A stretch of 64,000 nucleotides of DNA from Parus major (lineage: Eukaryota > Chordata > Aves > Passeriformes > Paridae). Both the position numbers and the translations under genes were made by a program. Under the pieces are notes generated by a model. It saw only the letters and a program-made list of their open reading frames with translations, searched no databases and was not told the DNA's origin. Of this stretch, positions 1 to 11,000 are shown piece after piece. The DNA is taken from contig NC_031776.1 of assembly GCF_001522545.3 (NCBI RefSeq), forward strand, positions 36,089,918 through 36,153,917, given 5' to 3'. The stretch's first letter is position 1. Each line of letters opens with the position of its first letter.

Positions 1-290
1 ATCCAACATCTGGTGAGTGGCTTCTGTGGAAGGTGACAGTAGAAACTGACTTCTTCCTGAACCTACAAAACCAGAATTTTAGCCAGAATTCTCTAAAAGG
101 ATTGGGGTTGGTTGGGTGGGGGAGAGACTTCACAGTTTGGGAATTCTTCAGGCACTTTTTTGATGACTGAAAAGCTCCCCAGGGATGGGGAGCAGGGCCA
201 GGAGTTGGGTTGATGATGCTGTGGGTCCCTTCCAGCTCGGGATATTCCCTGGTTCTGTTCCAGTGACCCATTTTCCCTCCCCTGCTGCAG

Positions 291-444
291 TGCCCGGGGC
301 CTGGGGCAGCTGATCCGAGCCAAGAACATCAAGACCGTGGGGGACCTGAGCACTCTGACAGCTCTGGAAATCAAAACTCTGCCCATCCGCTCCCCCAAAG
401 TCTCCAATGTCAAAAGAGCTCTCAAAGGATACCATGAGCAACAG
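291..444 (+). CDS. RIF1: RIF1 antepenultimate coding exon
   Basis: The acceptor is ctgctgcag before 291 and the donor is cag/gtagag after 444. The first base completes a split codon, then ARGLGQLIRAKN follows, ending KGYHEQQ. It encodes the alpha-CTD-like helix-hairpin-helix segment. Confidence 0.95.
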
Positions 445-599
445 GTAGAGTTGAATTTTAGCACCCAGGAAGCCAATATTGATCTAATTAGCTGCAGGAG
501 GAATGATGTATTTCCTCCTTTGTTAAAAAATGCACTTTAAAACCTAATCCCTGCCTGCCTCAGTACCATGGACTCAAGATACAGATAACTTGGTTAAAC

Positions 600-636
<37 letters not shown>

Positions 637-1336
637 AGGAAAAGTGGTTTGATTTATTATGAGACTAAAATATATATATTTTTATATTTTTTATTAATTT
701 TTTTTTCAATCTGAAAATGTTTTCTCTCCCCAACAAATGGCCAGGTAAAATCTCGAGCATTGGAGGAAAGCACAGTGCCTGAAGATGCTGAAAAACCTGG
801 AAATGATGTGGAGGAGAAATCTCTTAGTGGAGATGAGGAAAAACTTGCAGCAGGTAACTGCTGGTGGCTTTTTGCTTTGGATGTGGAGGGTTCTGCTGTC
901 TTCTCTTCATTCTCTCCTGGTGGCAACACCTCATCCTTTTGTTTTTATTTTGGGTTTAGTTTTACAGTCGTGATCAAACCAGGAAAACCGAAGGAAGGGT
1001 AGGGTGGAGTGCCTTTGCTGGGGATGTTTCCCACAGAATAAATACTCTGTAGGCTGCTCAGAGATGTGATTTTATACAAAACCAGCTGGAATTCTGCACT
1101 TTCTCCCCTCCTTTTCAGATCTGGTTGACACAGCCACCAGCCCCAGCGAGCAGCCCGCGGTGGATCTCCTGGGGCAGATCCAGGCTCTGGCTGCCCAGCT
1201 GAGCTCGGAAGATCTCCGTGGCTATTCTGGCAGGCAGCTGTTTGAGATGCAGGAGAAGCTGGCAGGGATGACCTCGTGCATCCTGAGGAGCCTGCAGGCC
1301 CGCTGGCACTCCCCTCCCCACGAGGGCCCCGAGTAG
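291..1336 (+). CDS. RIF1: RIF1, C-terminal three coding exons (partial gene)
   Basis: RIF1 (replication timing regulatory factor 1) acts on chromatin. It limits end resection at double-strand breaks downstream of 53BP1 and recruits protein phosphatase 1 to control origin firing. The window begins inside an intron, and three exons (291-444, 745-853, 1119-1336) join in frame to a TAG at 1334-1336. Seen directly: the stretch ARGLGQLIRAKNIK...GDLSTLTALEIK resembles the helix-hairpin-helix fold of the RNA polymerase alpha C-terminal domain, which is the described DNA-binding element of the RIF1 C-terminus. The final exon carries a conserved helical tail (SSEDLRGYSGRQLFEMQEKL). Convergence with NEB downstream agrees with vertebrate gene order. 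The large N-terminal HEAT-repeat part lies outside the window. Identity rests on recognition of the C-terminal sequence plus synteny. Confidence 0.95.
601..634. repeat. (ATT)n microsatellite in RIF1 intron
   Basis: About eleven perfect trinucleotide units. Confidence 0.92.
745..853 (+). CDS. RIF1: RIF1 penultimate coding exon
   Basis: The exon follows a pyrimidine-rich tract and ccag. It begins VKSRALEES, is acidic in the middle (VEEKSLSGDEEKLAA), and ends in phase 1 before gtaact. It is a low-complexity charged linker between the DNA-binding element and the terminal helices. Confidence 0.92.
1119..1336 (+). CDS. RIF1: RIF1 terminal coding exon
   Basis: The acceptor is ccttttcag/at. The exon completes a D codon and reads DLVDTATSPSEQ..., ending ARWHSPPHEGPE and TAG at 1334-1336. 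The helical tail SEDLRGYSGRQLFEMQEKL is typical of vertebrate RIF1 C-termini. Confidence 0.95.
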
Positions 1337-2275
1337 CTGCAGCCCACAGCTCGGTCAGGAGCACTTGGCTACAACACTTCTCCCCCCACTCGTTTTCCTT
1401 ACTGCTCAGTTACTCCTTAAATCTGCATTTTGTGCTATAGGATATTTTTTGACACCTCCATAAATTCTATTTTATTTTTTTTTTTCCCTTTTAAATTTTT
1501 TTTTGTTATTTTTTAACCCCCCTTGTAATTTGTGGGACTCTTTCCTCCCTGGCAGAGGTGTTTCTATGGGATTGCTATGCATCTTTCTTTCAGACAGTGA
1601 AAGAAAACCTGACAAAGCTGTGCAATAGCAAAGACTGTGAAAAGAAAAAAAAACCAAACCAACAGAGTAATTAAAGTATTTTTTCATATCCAAAGTGTTC
1701 TTAACTGCTGCAAACTCCTGCTCTAGGGTGAGAGCTGCAGCTGCCAGCTCTGCTCCCCTCCTGCCCCAGCTGGTTCCTTTGGAGCTGCTGCAGCTCTGGC
1801 AGGGAGGTGAGCTGGGCTTGATTCCTTCCAGGAGGAGCCTGGGATTTGTACTGGATCTATTTTTCCATGTATTTTTGTACAACTCAAGCTAAGGAGTGCT
1901 GGGGAGAGGTGTTTGTACGGGAGAGAGACTGCAGAGCCTCCCAGGCTTTGCCCCATGGCCTTTGCTGGCAGCAGCTCTCCTCGTGGGAAGAGTTTTTTTT
2001 TCCATGGGGAAATGGATGGATTGGACAAGAGCTCTTTGTATATTGTGTACAGACTCACAGCAGATGTTGGGTAATAATTTATGGAGTTTTAATTGCATGG
2101 ACTGCATTGCTGCTTCTTGGAGACCTTCAGCCAGAATTCCCAGGTTTTCCCTGTGGAATTCTGATCTGTATATATTGTTCTGGAGTGATCCAGATGGATG
2201 TTTATTGGAAGGAGCTGCTGCAGGTGGTTTTAGAACTTACATGGGTGAATAAAAGAGCAAATAGATCCCAAACTT
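1337..2275 (+). other. RIF1: RIF1 3' UTR (inferred extent)
   Basis: This is non-coding sequence after the RIF1 stop, with T-rich runs near 1468-1520. Possible poly(A) signals are ATTAAA at 1670-1675 and a canonical AATAAA at 2248-2253 followed by GT-rich sequence. The 3' boundary is inferred from the second signal; later AATAAA motifs at 3038 and 3053 could extend it. Confidence 0.6.
2248..2253 (+). terminator. RIF1: Candidate RIF1 polyadenylation signal AATAAA
   Basis: A canonical hexamer lies about 0.9 kb after the stop and is followed within 30-60 bases by a GT-rich stretch (ttgtgctttggtggtttc), as expected of a cleavage site. Confidence 0.55.
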
Positions 2276-2922
2276 GGTCATGGCCTTGTGCTTTGGTGGT
2301 TTCTGGGCTTTTTCCTCTCTTCAGCTTCCCCTCAAATTTGGATTCCCAAGGCTGGGAGGGATCTTGGGGAGTCATCAGTGCTGGTGTGAGGTAGGAGCAG
2401 GTCCTAAAACTCTGACTATTGTTTGTTTTGTGTCTGGTGGAGAAAAGGGACAGGACAAAGATCCTGCAGCTGCAAGAGGAAGCTCCTTGGCTTTTCTTGC
2501 TTTTCTGAGGAGTTGTTTTGTTTCCAGATCTGCCTCCTTAGGAGAAGTCAGCTTTACATCCCATGAGGTAAGGATGTTCCTGACCCATGGGAAGGGTTTA
2601 ATCCCAGTCCTGGCCCCTGCCCTGGGGAAGGACATTTCCCATCCAGGCTGGCACTGCTGGGAATTCCCTCTGAGCTGGGAATTCCTCAGGGGGGGTGCTA
2701 CAAACCCTGCTGTTAACTCAGATTTAGTCTGTGGGAGATGCAGTGTCCAGGCATTTTTATTCCCTGCAGTGCCTGCTACCAAGTGCTGCAGTAGATGAAC
2801 AAAAAACGTTGTTTAAGTGTGAGATAACCCCAGAGCTGAGTCCTTCCCTTCCCAGCAGAGTTTGGGGGATGAATTCCCTTTTCCAGCACCACAGAGTGCA
2901 TCCATACTGCAGAAACCTCAGC
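2276..2922. other. Intergenic space between convergent RIF1 and NEB 3' ends
   Basis: Nothing coding is recognised on either strand. It probably contains the termination zones of both genes. A further minus-strand AATAAA (TTTATT on +) is at 2756-2761. Confidence 0.5.
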
Positions 2923-2928
2923 TTTATT
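2923..2928 (-). terminator. NEB: Candidate NEB polyadenylation signal (AATAAA on minus strand)
   Basis: TTTATT on the + strand reads AATAAA in the NEB sense. It lies downstream of the gap thought to hold the terminal NEB exon(s). It is only a candidate, because the NEB stop codon is not visible. Confidence 0.35.
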
Positions 2929-3179
2929 CATCACTAATTTACAAGAAATCACAGCTTTTGCCCCCAGAACAGTTGCAGAACGCATTCATGAGAGCTCAGC
3001 AAGCAGGAGGAGAGGGGTGGTTGCTTTTCCCTCCCCAAATAAACTGGTTTGAAATAAAAAGCTTAAATGGAAAAGGAAGTGATTCAAACATTTTAGAACC
3101 CAGAAAAAATTCTTAGTGGGAGAATGAATTACATAATGAGCGTGTTAGTCTTTAATAATGGAATTTTGGAGATGTGATG

Positions 3180-3270
3180 TAGTGAAATGTTTAAAATCCC
3201 AGACATTTGGGAGAGTTTGGTGCAGTGAAATGTTTAAAATCCCAGACATTTGGGAGTGTTTGGTGCAGTG
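3180..3270. repeat. 43-base tandem repeat at left edge of assembly gap
   Basis: A unit containing gtgaaatgtttaaaatccc is repeated twice and a third copy begins at 3266, where the N run starts. The array probably continues into the gap. Confidence 0.85.
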
Positions 3271-3840
3271 NNNNNNNNNNNNNNNNNNNNNNNNNNNNNN
3301 NNNNNNNNNNNNNNNNNNNNNNNNNNNNNNNNNNNNNNNNNNNNNNNNNNNNNNNNNNNNNNNNNNNNNNNNNNNNNNNNNNNNNNNNNNNNNNNNNNNN
3401 NNNNNNNNNNNNNNNNNNNNNNNNNNNNNNNNNNNNNNNNNNNNNNNNNNNNNNNNNNNNNNNNNNNNNNNNNNNNNNNNNNNNNNNNNNNNNNNNNNNN
3501 NNNNNNNNNNNNNNNNNNNNNNNNNNNNNNNNNNNNNNNNNNNNNNNNNNNNNNNNNNNNNNNNNNNNNNNNNNNNNNNNNNNNNNNNNNNNNNNNNNNN
3601 NNNNNNNNNNNNNNNNNNNNNNNNNNNNNNNNNNNNNNNNNNNNNNNNNNNNNNNNNNNNNNNNNNNNNNNNNNNNNNNNNNNNNNNNNNNNNNNNNNNN
3701 NNNNNNNNNNNNNNNNNNNNNNNNNNNNNNNNNNNNNNNNNNNNNNNNNNNNNNNNNNNNNNNNNNNNNNNNNNNNNNNNNNNNNNNNNNNNNNNNNNNN
3801 NNNNNNNNNNNNNNNNNNNNNNNNNNNNNNNNNNNNNNNN
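3271..3840. other. Assembly gap, 570 N
   Basis: The gap is bounded by two different minisatellites. It lies between the NEB Ser-rich exon at 4910 and the candidate NEB poly(A) signal, so it is the likeliest place for the missing SH3-encoding exon(s). Confidence 0.95.
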
Positions 3841-4375
3841 AGCTCAGAACCTCTTCTGGCTGACAGCCTGACATAGCTCAGAACCTCTTCTGAAGGGACG
3901 TGGTCACACCCTGACATAGCTCAGAATGTCTTCTGAAGGGACACAAGGGACAAGGTCAGAGCCTTGCAGGGGACATGAGGGGCTGGTTACAGCTTGACAC
4001 GGGACAGAGCCTCTTCTGAAGGGACATGATCAAACCCTGCCAGCTCAGAACCTTCTGTAGGGACACAAAGGGACCTGGTCAGAGCCTTGCAGGGGACATG
4101 AGGGACATGGTGACACCCTGACATGGGCCAGAAGGGACATGATCAAACCCTGCCAGCTCAGAACCTCTTCTGGCTGACAGCCTGACATAGCTCAGAACCT
4201 CTTCTGCAGGGACACAAGGGATGTGGTGACACCTTGGCATGGCCCAGAGCCTCTTCTGAAGGGACACAAGGGACAGAAGGGACATGGTCACACCCTGACA
4301 CGGCACAAAAGGGACATGGTCACACCCTGACAGCTCAGAACCTTTTCTGCAGGGACAGAAGGGACATGGCCAAAC
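3841..4375. repeat. Irregular minisatellite (agctcagaacctcttctg family)
   Basis: Units of about 34-45 bases share agctcagaacctcttctg, gggacatggtcacaccctgac and similar blocks, with rearranged order and partial copies. Short minus-strand open frames here only reflect the repeat. Confidence 0.85.
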
Positions 4376-4909
4376 CCAACATTGATCCCTGAGTGTCTCC
4401 TGCCAGGGCTGGGGGGGACGTGGCCAAACCCCAGGGCTTGGGAATTGGGGTCACAGCAGGGTCTGGCTGCTCCTTCAGATCTGGCTCTGGATTCTTCTCC
4501 CCCGAGTGCCACAAGCCCTGGCTCTGCTGGTGCCACAGCCTGAGCAGTGGCCTCAGGGTGCTCCTGGGCACCACCAGCTCCAAGTGGAACTTGGAAGTTG
4601 TTCCCTCCCAGCAGTTTTTGGAGGTGATGCCATTCCCACTGTCCTTTACTCCAAGGCAGCAATTGGAATGAAAACACTTCTTCCCACTCCTAAATTTTCA
4701 CGTGTTGAGTAGGAAGAAGAGCTCATTCAAGGTTTCCAGGTGCTAATTCCAAGTTTCCAGGCACAGGGGAGGCTCTGTCCCACTTAAGTCCCTGTCACAC
4801 TGGTTTCATGCAGAGCTTCACCCCCAGGGACTGGAATGTCACCAATTAACTGTTAATTAGTGTTCCCCATGGGCTGTGTCCCCACCCCGGGGAGCAGCAG
4901 GTTACTCAC
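4376..4909. other. NEB: NEB intron, no exon seen
   Basis: I checked both strands for the SH3 signatures expected next in NEB (ALYDY-like start, ANYVE-like end) and found none. The minus open frame starting near 4677 does not resemble SH3. Confidence 0.7.
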
Positions 4910-5019
4910 CCCAGCAGTGGAGGGGTGGGAAGGCACCGAGGACACCGTGGTCTGCTGGGTGGCCACTGAGGATGAGCGTTGCTGTGGCAGCTCAATGGTC
5001 TTCACCTGCTTGTAGCCCA
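4910..5019 (-). CDS. NEB: NEB Ser-rich linker exon (last visible coding exon)
   Basis: 110 bases between ctctgcag and gtgagt. It encodes [17 protein letters not shown] and [17 protein letters not shown], the Ser/Thr-rich linker immediately before the SH3 domain. It ends on a codon boundary, so the next exon should start the SH3 domain in phase 0. Confidence 0.95.
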
Positions 5020-8000
5020 CTGCAGAGGGAGGGGAGAGTGGGGGTTGTTATGGGATTGGGATGGAGCTGGATGAAGATCATTGTGTGGGGTTGTTATGGG
5101 ATTGGGATTGATCTGGATAAAGATCATTGTGTGGGGTTGTTATGGGATTGGGATGGAGCTGGATAAAGATCATTGTGTGGGGTTGTTATGGGATTGGGAT
5201 GGAGCTGGATAAAGATCATTGTGTGGGGTTGTTATGGGATTGGGATGGAGCTGGATAAAGATCATTGTGTGGGGTTGTTATGGGATTGGGATGGAGCTGG
5301 TCAGGCTCCATCAGGGATGGCCACTGGGAGGGGTCACAATCAGTTTAAAATGCACATTTCCAGCTGTTCATTGTGCACAACTCAGCGCTTTGGAGATGTG
5401 GTTTTTCCTGGCTCTGGGAATTGCTGAACAGTCCCACGAGCATCTGGGGGCCCTGTCTGTCCCCAGGGCTGTCCTGTCTGTCCCCAGGGCTGTCCTGTAC
5501 CTGAGGCTGTGGTGGTGAAGAAGCCCCCGTTGCTGTAGTAGGACAGGCGCTGGTCGGTGCCGTCCGAGGGCTCGGATTTCTCATCGGCCGCGCCGCTGAT
5601 GCTCAGGGCGCTGGCAGAGCGCGAGTGCTCCCGGCTGCGGCGCTGGGCCTGGACTGGGGGACAGCAGGGACAGACAGTCACCACCCTGGGGCTCTCAGAG
5701 CCACCCCTGGGGTTCAGAGCCACCACCCTGGGGCTCTCAGAGCCACCCCTGGGGTTCAGAGCCACCACCCTGGGCTCTCAGAATCACCAACCCCAGAGTA
5801 GAAACCCCACAGAACCCAGCCCTGCTAAGCTCAACTTTCCCACAATCCCAGTGCAGGTTTATAGTTCCATAGTGGGATTTCTCTGTGCTTTTTTAAGTAT
5901 TCCATGCTGAAATCCTGAGCTTCAGTATTCACAGTATTTTATCCTTTCTCCAGCCTCTTTCCCCGAGTCCTGGCTGCTTCCAGAAGTTTTATTCTAATTA
6001 TCTTGTGATTTTCTTCCTGACACAGCAGATTTTCTACCATCCAGGTAGAATTTTTCTACCCCACGATTTTCTACCATCCAGGTATTTTTCCTCTCAGACA
6101 GGAGTCAAAAAAGTCACTGAGAGCAGCCTGTTGATCAGTTCCAAAAGGAAGCCCAGGCTGTATCATGGCAGCTGTGGATCATAGAAACAATCCTCCTCCT
6201 GCCTCTGTTGGATCATTTTATGGCAGGAAGATTATTACTGTGTTTTTTGAACATGAGTTATGCTGGTGAGGAGCTACAGCTGATTTCTCCTCTGTCCCCT
6301 GTGTCCCTTGGGGTGTCTCAGCTCTGTCTGGCACCCAGACCATGCTCACAGGAGTTTAAATCCTGTTTTATCCCTGTGGAGCCCGTGGGACACACCTGAG
6401 ATCATGTGCAGGCTCCGGGACTGGATGTTGTCCTCAGCGGGGTCGTAGTCGAAGACGGAGCCGGGGTTGGTTCTCCACACCCGGAGCCCTGCAGGAAAAA
6501 TGGAATTTCCTGAGGAGAGGCTGAGCCTGGCCAGGACAGCAGGACAGGAACTGTGCCCTCCCCAGCCCTGGAATGCCCAATGCCAGGCTGGACGGGTTTG
6601 GAGCAACCTGGGATAGTGGAAAGTGTCCTGGCCATGGCAGGGTGGCACTGGATGAGCTTTAATGTCCCCACCCCAAACCAGCCTGGGACTCTTTGAAAAA
6701 TGACCCTTATTTTATACATTAGTGCTTGTCATTTCTATAGCAGAAATTTGGCTTTTTTACAATCTACAGCAAGGTGCTTCTCTGATCCATAGAGATGAAG
6801 TCAAAAATAGAAGAATTAAATGCAGTGTGACATTCTCGAGGTGGGGACAGCAGGTCCCAGGCCATTTACAGCTGCTGGGGGAGAATATTTCCAGAAAGGA
6901 CTTGGATGGGAACAGCTCCAGGTGATGATGAATTGGAATTGATGTGGCTGAGCTTAAATTAAACCCCTCCTGTAGCAGATGTGCCCAGCTCTCCTGACCT
7001 GTGATGTTCTCCTGGTCCTGGTCCACGCGTTTCCGCTCCATCTCCACCACCCTCCTCTGGATGCCCCTGTAGCTGATGTCACTGAAGTCCTGCATGTTCT
7101 TCTTCACGCGCTCTGTGATGGGGTCGGTCACCACCGGCGTGAAGCTCCCTTTGCTCTTCTCAAAGTCCTCGTGGTACTTCACCTGCAATTCCAGAGGACT
7201 GTGATTCCTGTTCCCCAAGGAGGCTCTTCCAGCACGGAGAGCTCCTCAGCTTTGGTTTCCCAATCCCGAGAGAGCCCAATCCCAACCTCCTTTAGCATTA
7301 AAGACTTGGGTAACCAAACCCAGTAGGACACGTTGTCCTTGCTGCCAGGCAGGGTTATTTTGATATTTAACTGCTTTCCCGAGGGAAGGGCCCCTCTGGA
7401 CGTGTTCTTACAGTGGAGATGTGTTTCTGGGTCTCCCGCACGCGCCGCATCTCCGGGGTGTCCAGGACGTAGGCGGCTTTTCCTTGGACTTGCTTGCGGA
7501 AACTGTCGGAGTAAAGAACCTGCCAGGGGAGGAGGAGGAGGACAAGGAGTTACCTCTGGAGCACCAGGCTGCCAGAGAAGGGCCTGGAGAAGAGCCAGTC
7601 CTAGATTTTTATACATTTTTTTATAAGCGACTCTTGCTGAAGAACGATAATTTTATACATCAGAGTATTGCAGCAGTAATTTGAAATTTAACTATTTAAA
7701 AACCCCCAAAGCCAACCCAATTCATCAGAGAAAACCAGAAAGTTTTAAAGGATTCCCTGTGGTTCTGTGGCCTTCCAAAGCTCTCCCCTGTGGGTGAGGA
7801 TTTCAGGGGTGAAATGTTCTTTGTCACCCACCGAGCTGATGTTCTCCTGGTTGCGTTTGGCTCTCTCCATCTCCGGGGTCAGCGGCGTCGGAGTTCCCTT
7901 GGCCATGTGCTCCTTGTACAGCACCTGCAGGGCACAAAGGACTTGGAATGGAAGAATTCCAGCTTGGACTGGAAGAATTCCAGCTTTTCCTGGCAGTGGG

Positions 8001-11000
8001 GTTAATGTTCAAGCAAACCCAGCCCTGCAGAGTGGAAAAGATCTCGGGAAACAAAGCAGCTGAAACGTTATTGGCAAAAGGTAAAAAAAAATAAATAAAT
8101 CTATAGAAAATAATCAAAGGGAAAATAGACAAAAATAAGGAAAACTGGGAAAATAAGGCTGGATTAGGTGGAGTTTGGCTGAGGATGGTTATTTTTGACA
8201 CAAGGCTGTGCTTTCAGTACCGAGCTGATTTGTTCCTGGTTCCGCTTGACTCTCTCCATCTCCGGAGTGACCGGGCTGGGAGTGGCCTTCCCTAAACCTT
8301 CCCTGTATGCAACCTACAGACCACAAAGGAACTCAGTCACCGGGGCAGAACTCCACAACTGGGATGTTACTGGGTTTACACTCAAAACCAGCCATTAGAA
8401 ATGGGAAAAAAATAAAAAAGTCAGGAAAAATCATATTAACGAGTTAAACGATTAAAAAAAAAAAAAAATGCTTTAAAATTACAGTTCTTAAGAGGTGACT
8501 TGAAAAAGAAAAAATTAGAGGGTTAAATAAGACCAGGCAGAGTGAGGTTATGATATCCCCTGGGGTTAAGCACTGCAGTGGAGCTTTGGGAAGCGTTTCC
8601 CTGTGGGAATACCGAGCTAATCTGCTCCTGGTTGCGTTTGACTCGCTCCATCTCGGGAGTGACGGGCGTGGGGGTCGCCTGCCCCACGTTCTCTTTGTAC
8701 AACACCTGCAGGACACAGAACAGCGAGCTGGGCTCAGCCCCACAGCACTGCCTTGGAACACAAATTATTGCCTTTGAACACCTCAAACGTTTAGTGCTGC
8801 CAGGAGGGGTGAGGAGCAGGGAGAGGAAATCTGGGAATTGGGGTTAGGGCTCTATCCAGGGTGGCTCCAGAGGCTCAGGAATTGCTTCTGGCTCTAAAAA
8901 GCTGTTTAAGAAATGCTTTATCTGATTTTTTTTGTCTATATTTGAGGGAATTCCTGATCTTTTTGGGAGGGAGGTGGAAGTTTTGTTGCCACACTGCCCC
9001 AAGTAATGATGTCAGGGATGGGTGGTTTTCCCTGGAGTCAAATCCACCTGAAAATCCAATGAAAAGGTGAAAACTAAACACAGAGAGAAACCTGAATATC
9101 CCTGGAAAACCTGGGCTAGTGGGAGGTCAGGGAATGAAATGTTCCTTCCAACCCAAACATTCCCTGATCCCCACCAAGGGATCCAAACTGTTGGGACTGG
9201 ATAGAACCCACAAATTCACAAACCAAGTTGTGAAATAAACTAAAACTCTGGATCACACCGTTCACACCAAAGTAATTTGGGTTTAGAAGGAGAAATTAAT
9301 GTGCAGGGGAAAAAAAAGAAGTAAATCTCTTTTTAAATTAAAACCAGCTCTGAGTGGGAGTTAGGCTGTTACTTGATTAAGTTGAAGCACAAAGGAAACC
9401 AGAAATTTCTGGGAAGGTACCGAGCTAATGATCTCTTGATTGCGTTTGACTCTCTCCATCTCGGGGGTGATGGGGGTCGGGGTCACCTTCCCCACATTTT
9501 CCTTGTACAAAACCTACAGGATACAAGGGAGTATCCAAATGTCATTGGAAAGGAAAAGAAAACCAAAGCAAACCAAAAAGCAGAACAGACAAACAGCGTT
9601 TTTACACCGAGTGAGGGCTGGGGCACGGGAGGAGGAATCGGAGCTTTGCCATTAATCTGGGATGCAGGAACGGGCCCTGGCTGGAATCATCGCTGACAAA
9701 GCACAGGTGGAGTAAGAAAGGGTTAAAAAAACTCCATCAGGACAACAAACTCCATTTCCAAAAGGGGTTTTTTTTTTCCTAGTAAAGCCCTGCCTGGGGC
9801 AGCGTTAAAGAGAAGCGGGGGTGGTTTGTGTGTGAGCCTGGGGCAGAGTCAGCTCAGGTTAATAAGCGCAGGGCGCCGATGCTCCAGCCGGGTTAGACAC
9901 TTCACTCCCATTTTTAGGAACTTTTCCTGCTGGAAGTACCGAGCTAATGATCTCTTGATTGCGTTTGACTCTCTCCATCTCGGGGGTGACGGGGGTGGGG
10001 GTGGCTTTCCCTATGTTTTCCTTATACAACACCTGTGGGACGAGAGAAAGGAGCCAGAGAAAGCCGCAGTCAGTGACAGCTCTCCCCACACATTTCCTTT
10101 TTCCTCGGATTTAGTTCCCCAGCTGGTTTTAAAGCAGGTCCTGGGCACGGTTTTAGTAGAGGAGGAGTTTGGTAGCCTGGCTCGAGCTGCTGGTGATAAA
10201 TGGGGTAAGTACTGCACCAAAAGAGCACAAAATCCCACCGGAGGGGCTGAGCACACCAAGAAAACCCAATTAATCAACAGCTTTAAAGAAATGGAAGCTC
10301 TGCAGAGAAAAGGAGAGGAGTTTGAGTGGGTTTAGGATTAGAACAGGACATTAAAACCACTCTTAAAACCAAGATCAACTGAACCGAGTTAACATTTCAA
10401 CCTGAGAAAGCCAGGAGTGAGGAGTGAGCCCTGCTCTGAGGACAGCGTTATTTTGGGACAAATCCTTCTCCAAACGGTTAAAAAGGGCTTCGAAAGAGTT
10501 AAGAGGTTTCAACTCTGGGTTTAAAGAGTTAAAGGGAAGTTTTGCTCTTGGCAAAAGTACCGAGCTGCAAATCTCCTGGTTGCGTTTGACCCTCTCCATC
10601 TCGGGGGTGACAGGAGTGGGGGTCCCTGTCCCCACGCTCTCTTTGTACAACACCTGCACAACAAGAAACCATCCAAACCCATCAGCGACCCCAAAACCCA
10701 TCCCACCCCAAAATTCACAAAGTGGGAGCTGTCAAACCCCCACTGAGAAGCCACACCCTCCCCTCTTCCACGGTTAAAACAAAGGCAAGAAGAATTTTAG
10801 ATATTAAAAAAACCCCACACACATCAAAGGAAGTTGGAGCAGGGAGCAAAAAGGTTAAAAACACGTCGAATAACGCAAATATTTGTAAATAATTCAGAAT
10901 AACGTAACTATCTGTGGATAATTCCATCAGTGAAGAGGTGGGAGGTCAGTGGCACAGTGAGGAAGAGAGGATGTGCTCATGAGGATGCGCTGAGGAGTGG

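Noticed and set aside
1695..2394. Open frames in the RIF1 3' region (182 and 118 residues)
   Set aside because: They lie after the RIF1 stop, in UTR or flank, with Trp/Cys-rich unstructured translation and no recognisable family.
4288..4677. 129-residue minus frame considered as the NEB SH3 exon
   Set aside because: No ALYDY, acidic loop or ANYV motif, and part of it is minisatellite; it does not follow in phase from 4910-5019.
5036..5305. 46-base direct repeats as CRISPR or regulatory array
   Set aside because: Head-to-tail copies without spacers; an ordinary minisatellite.
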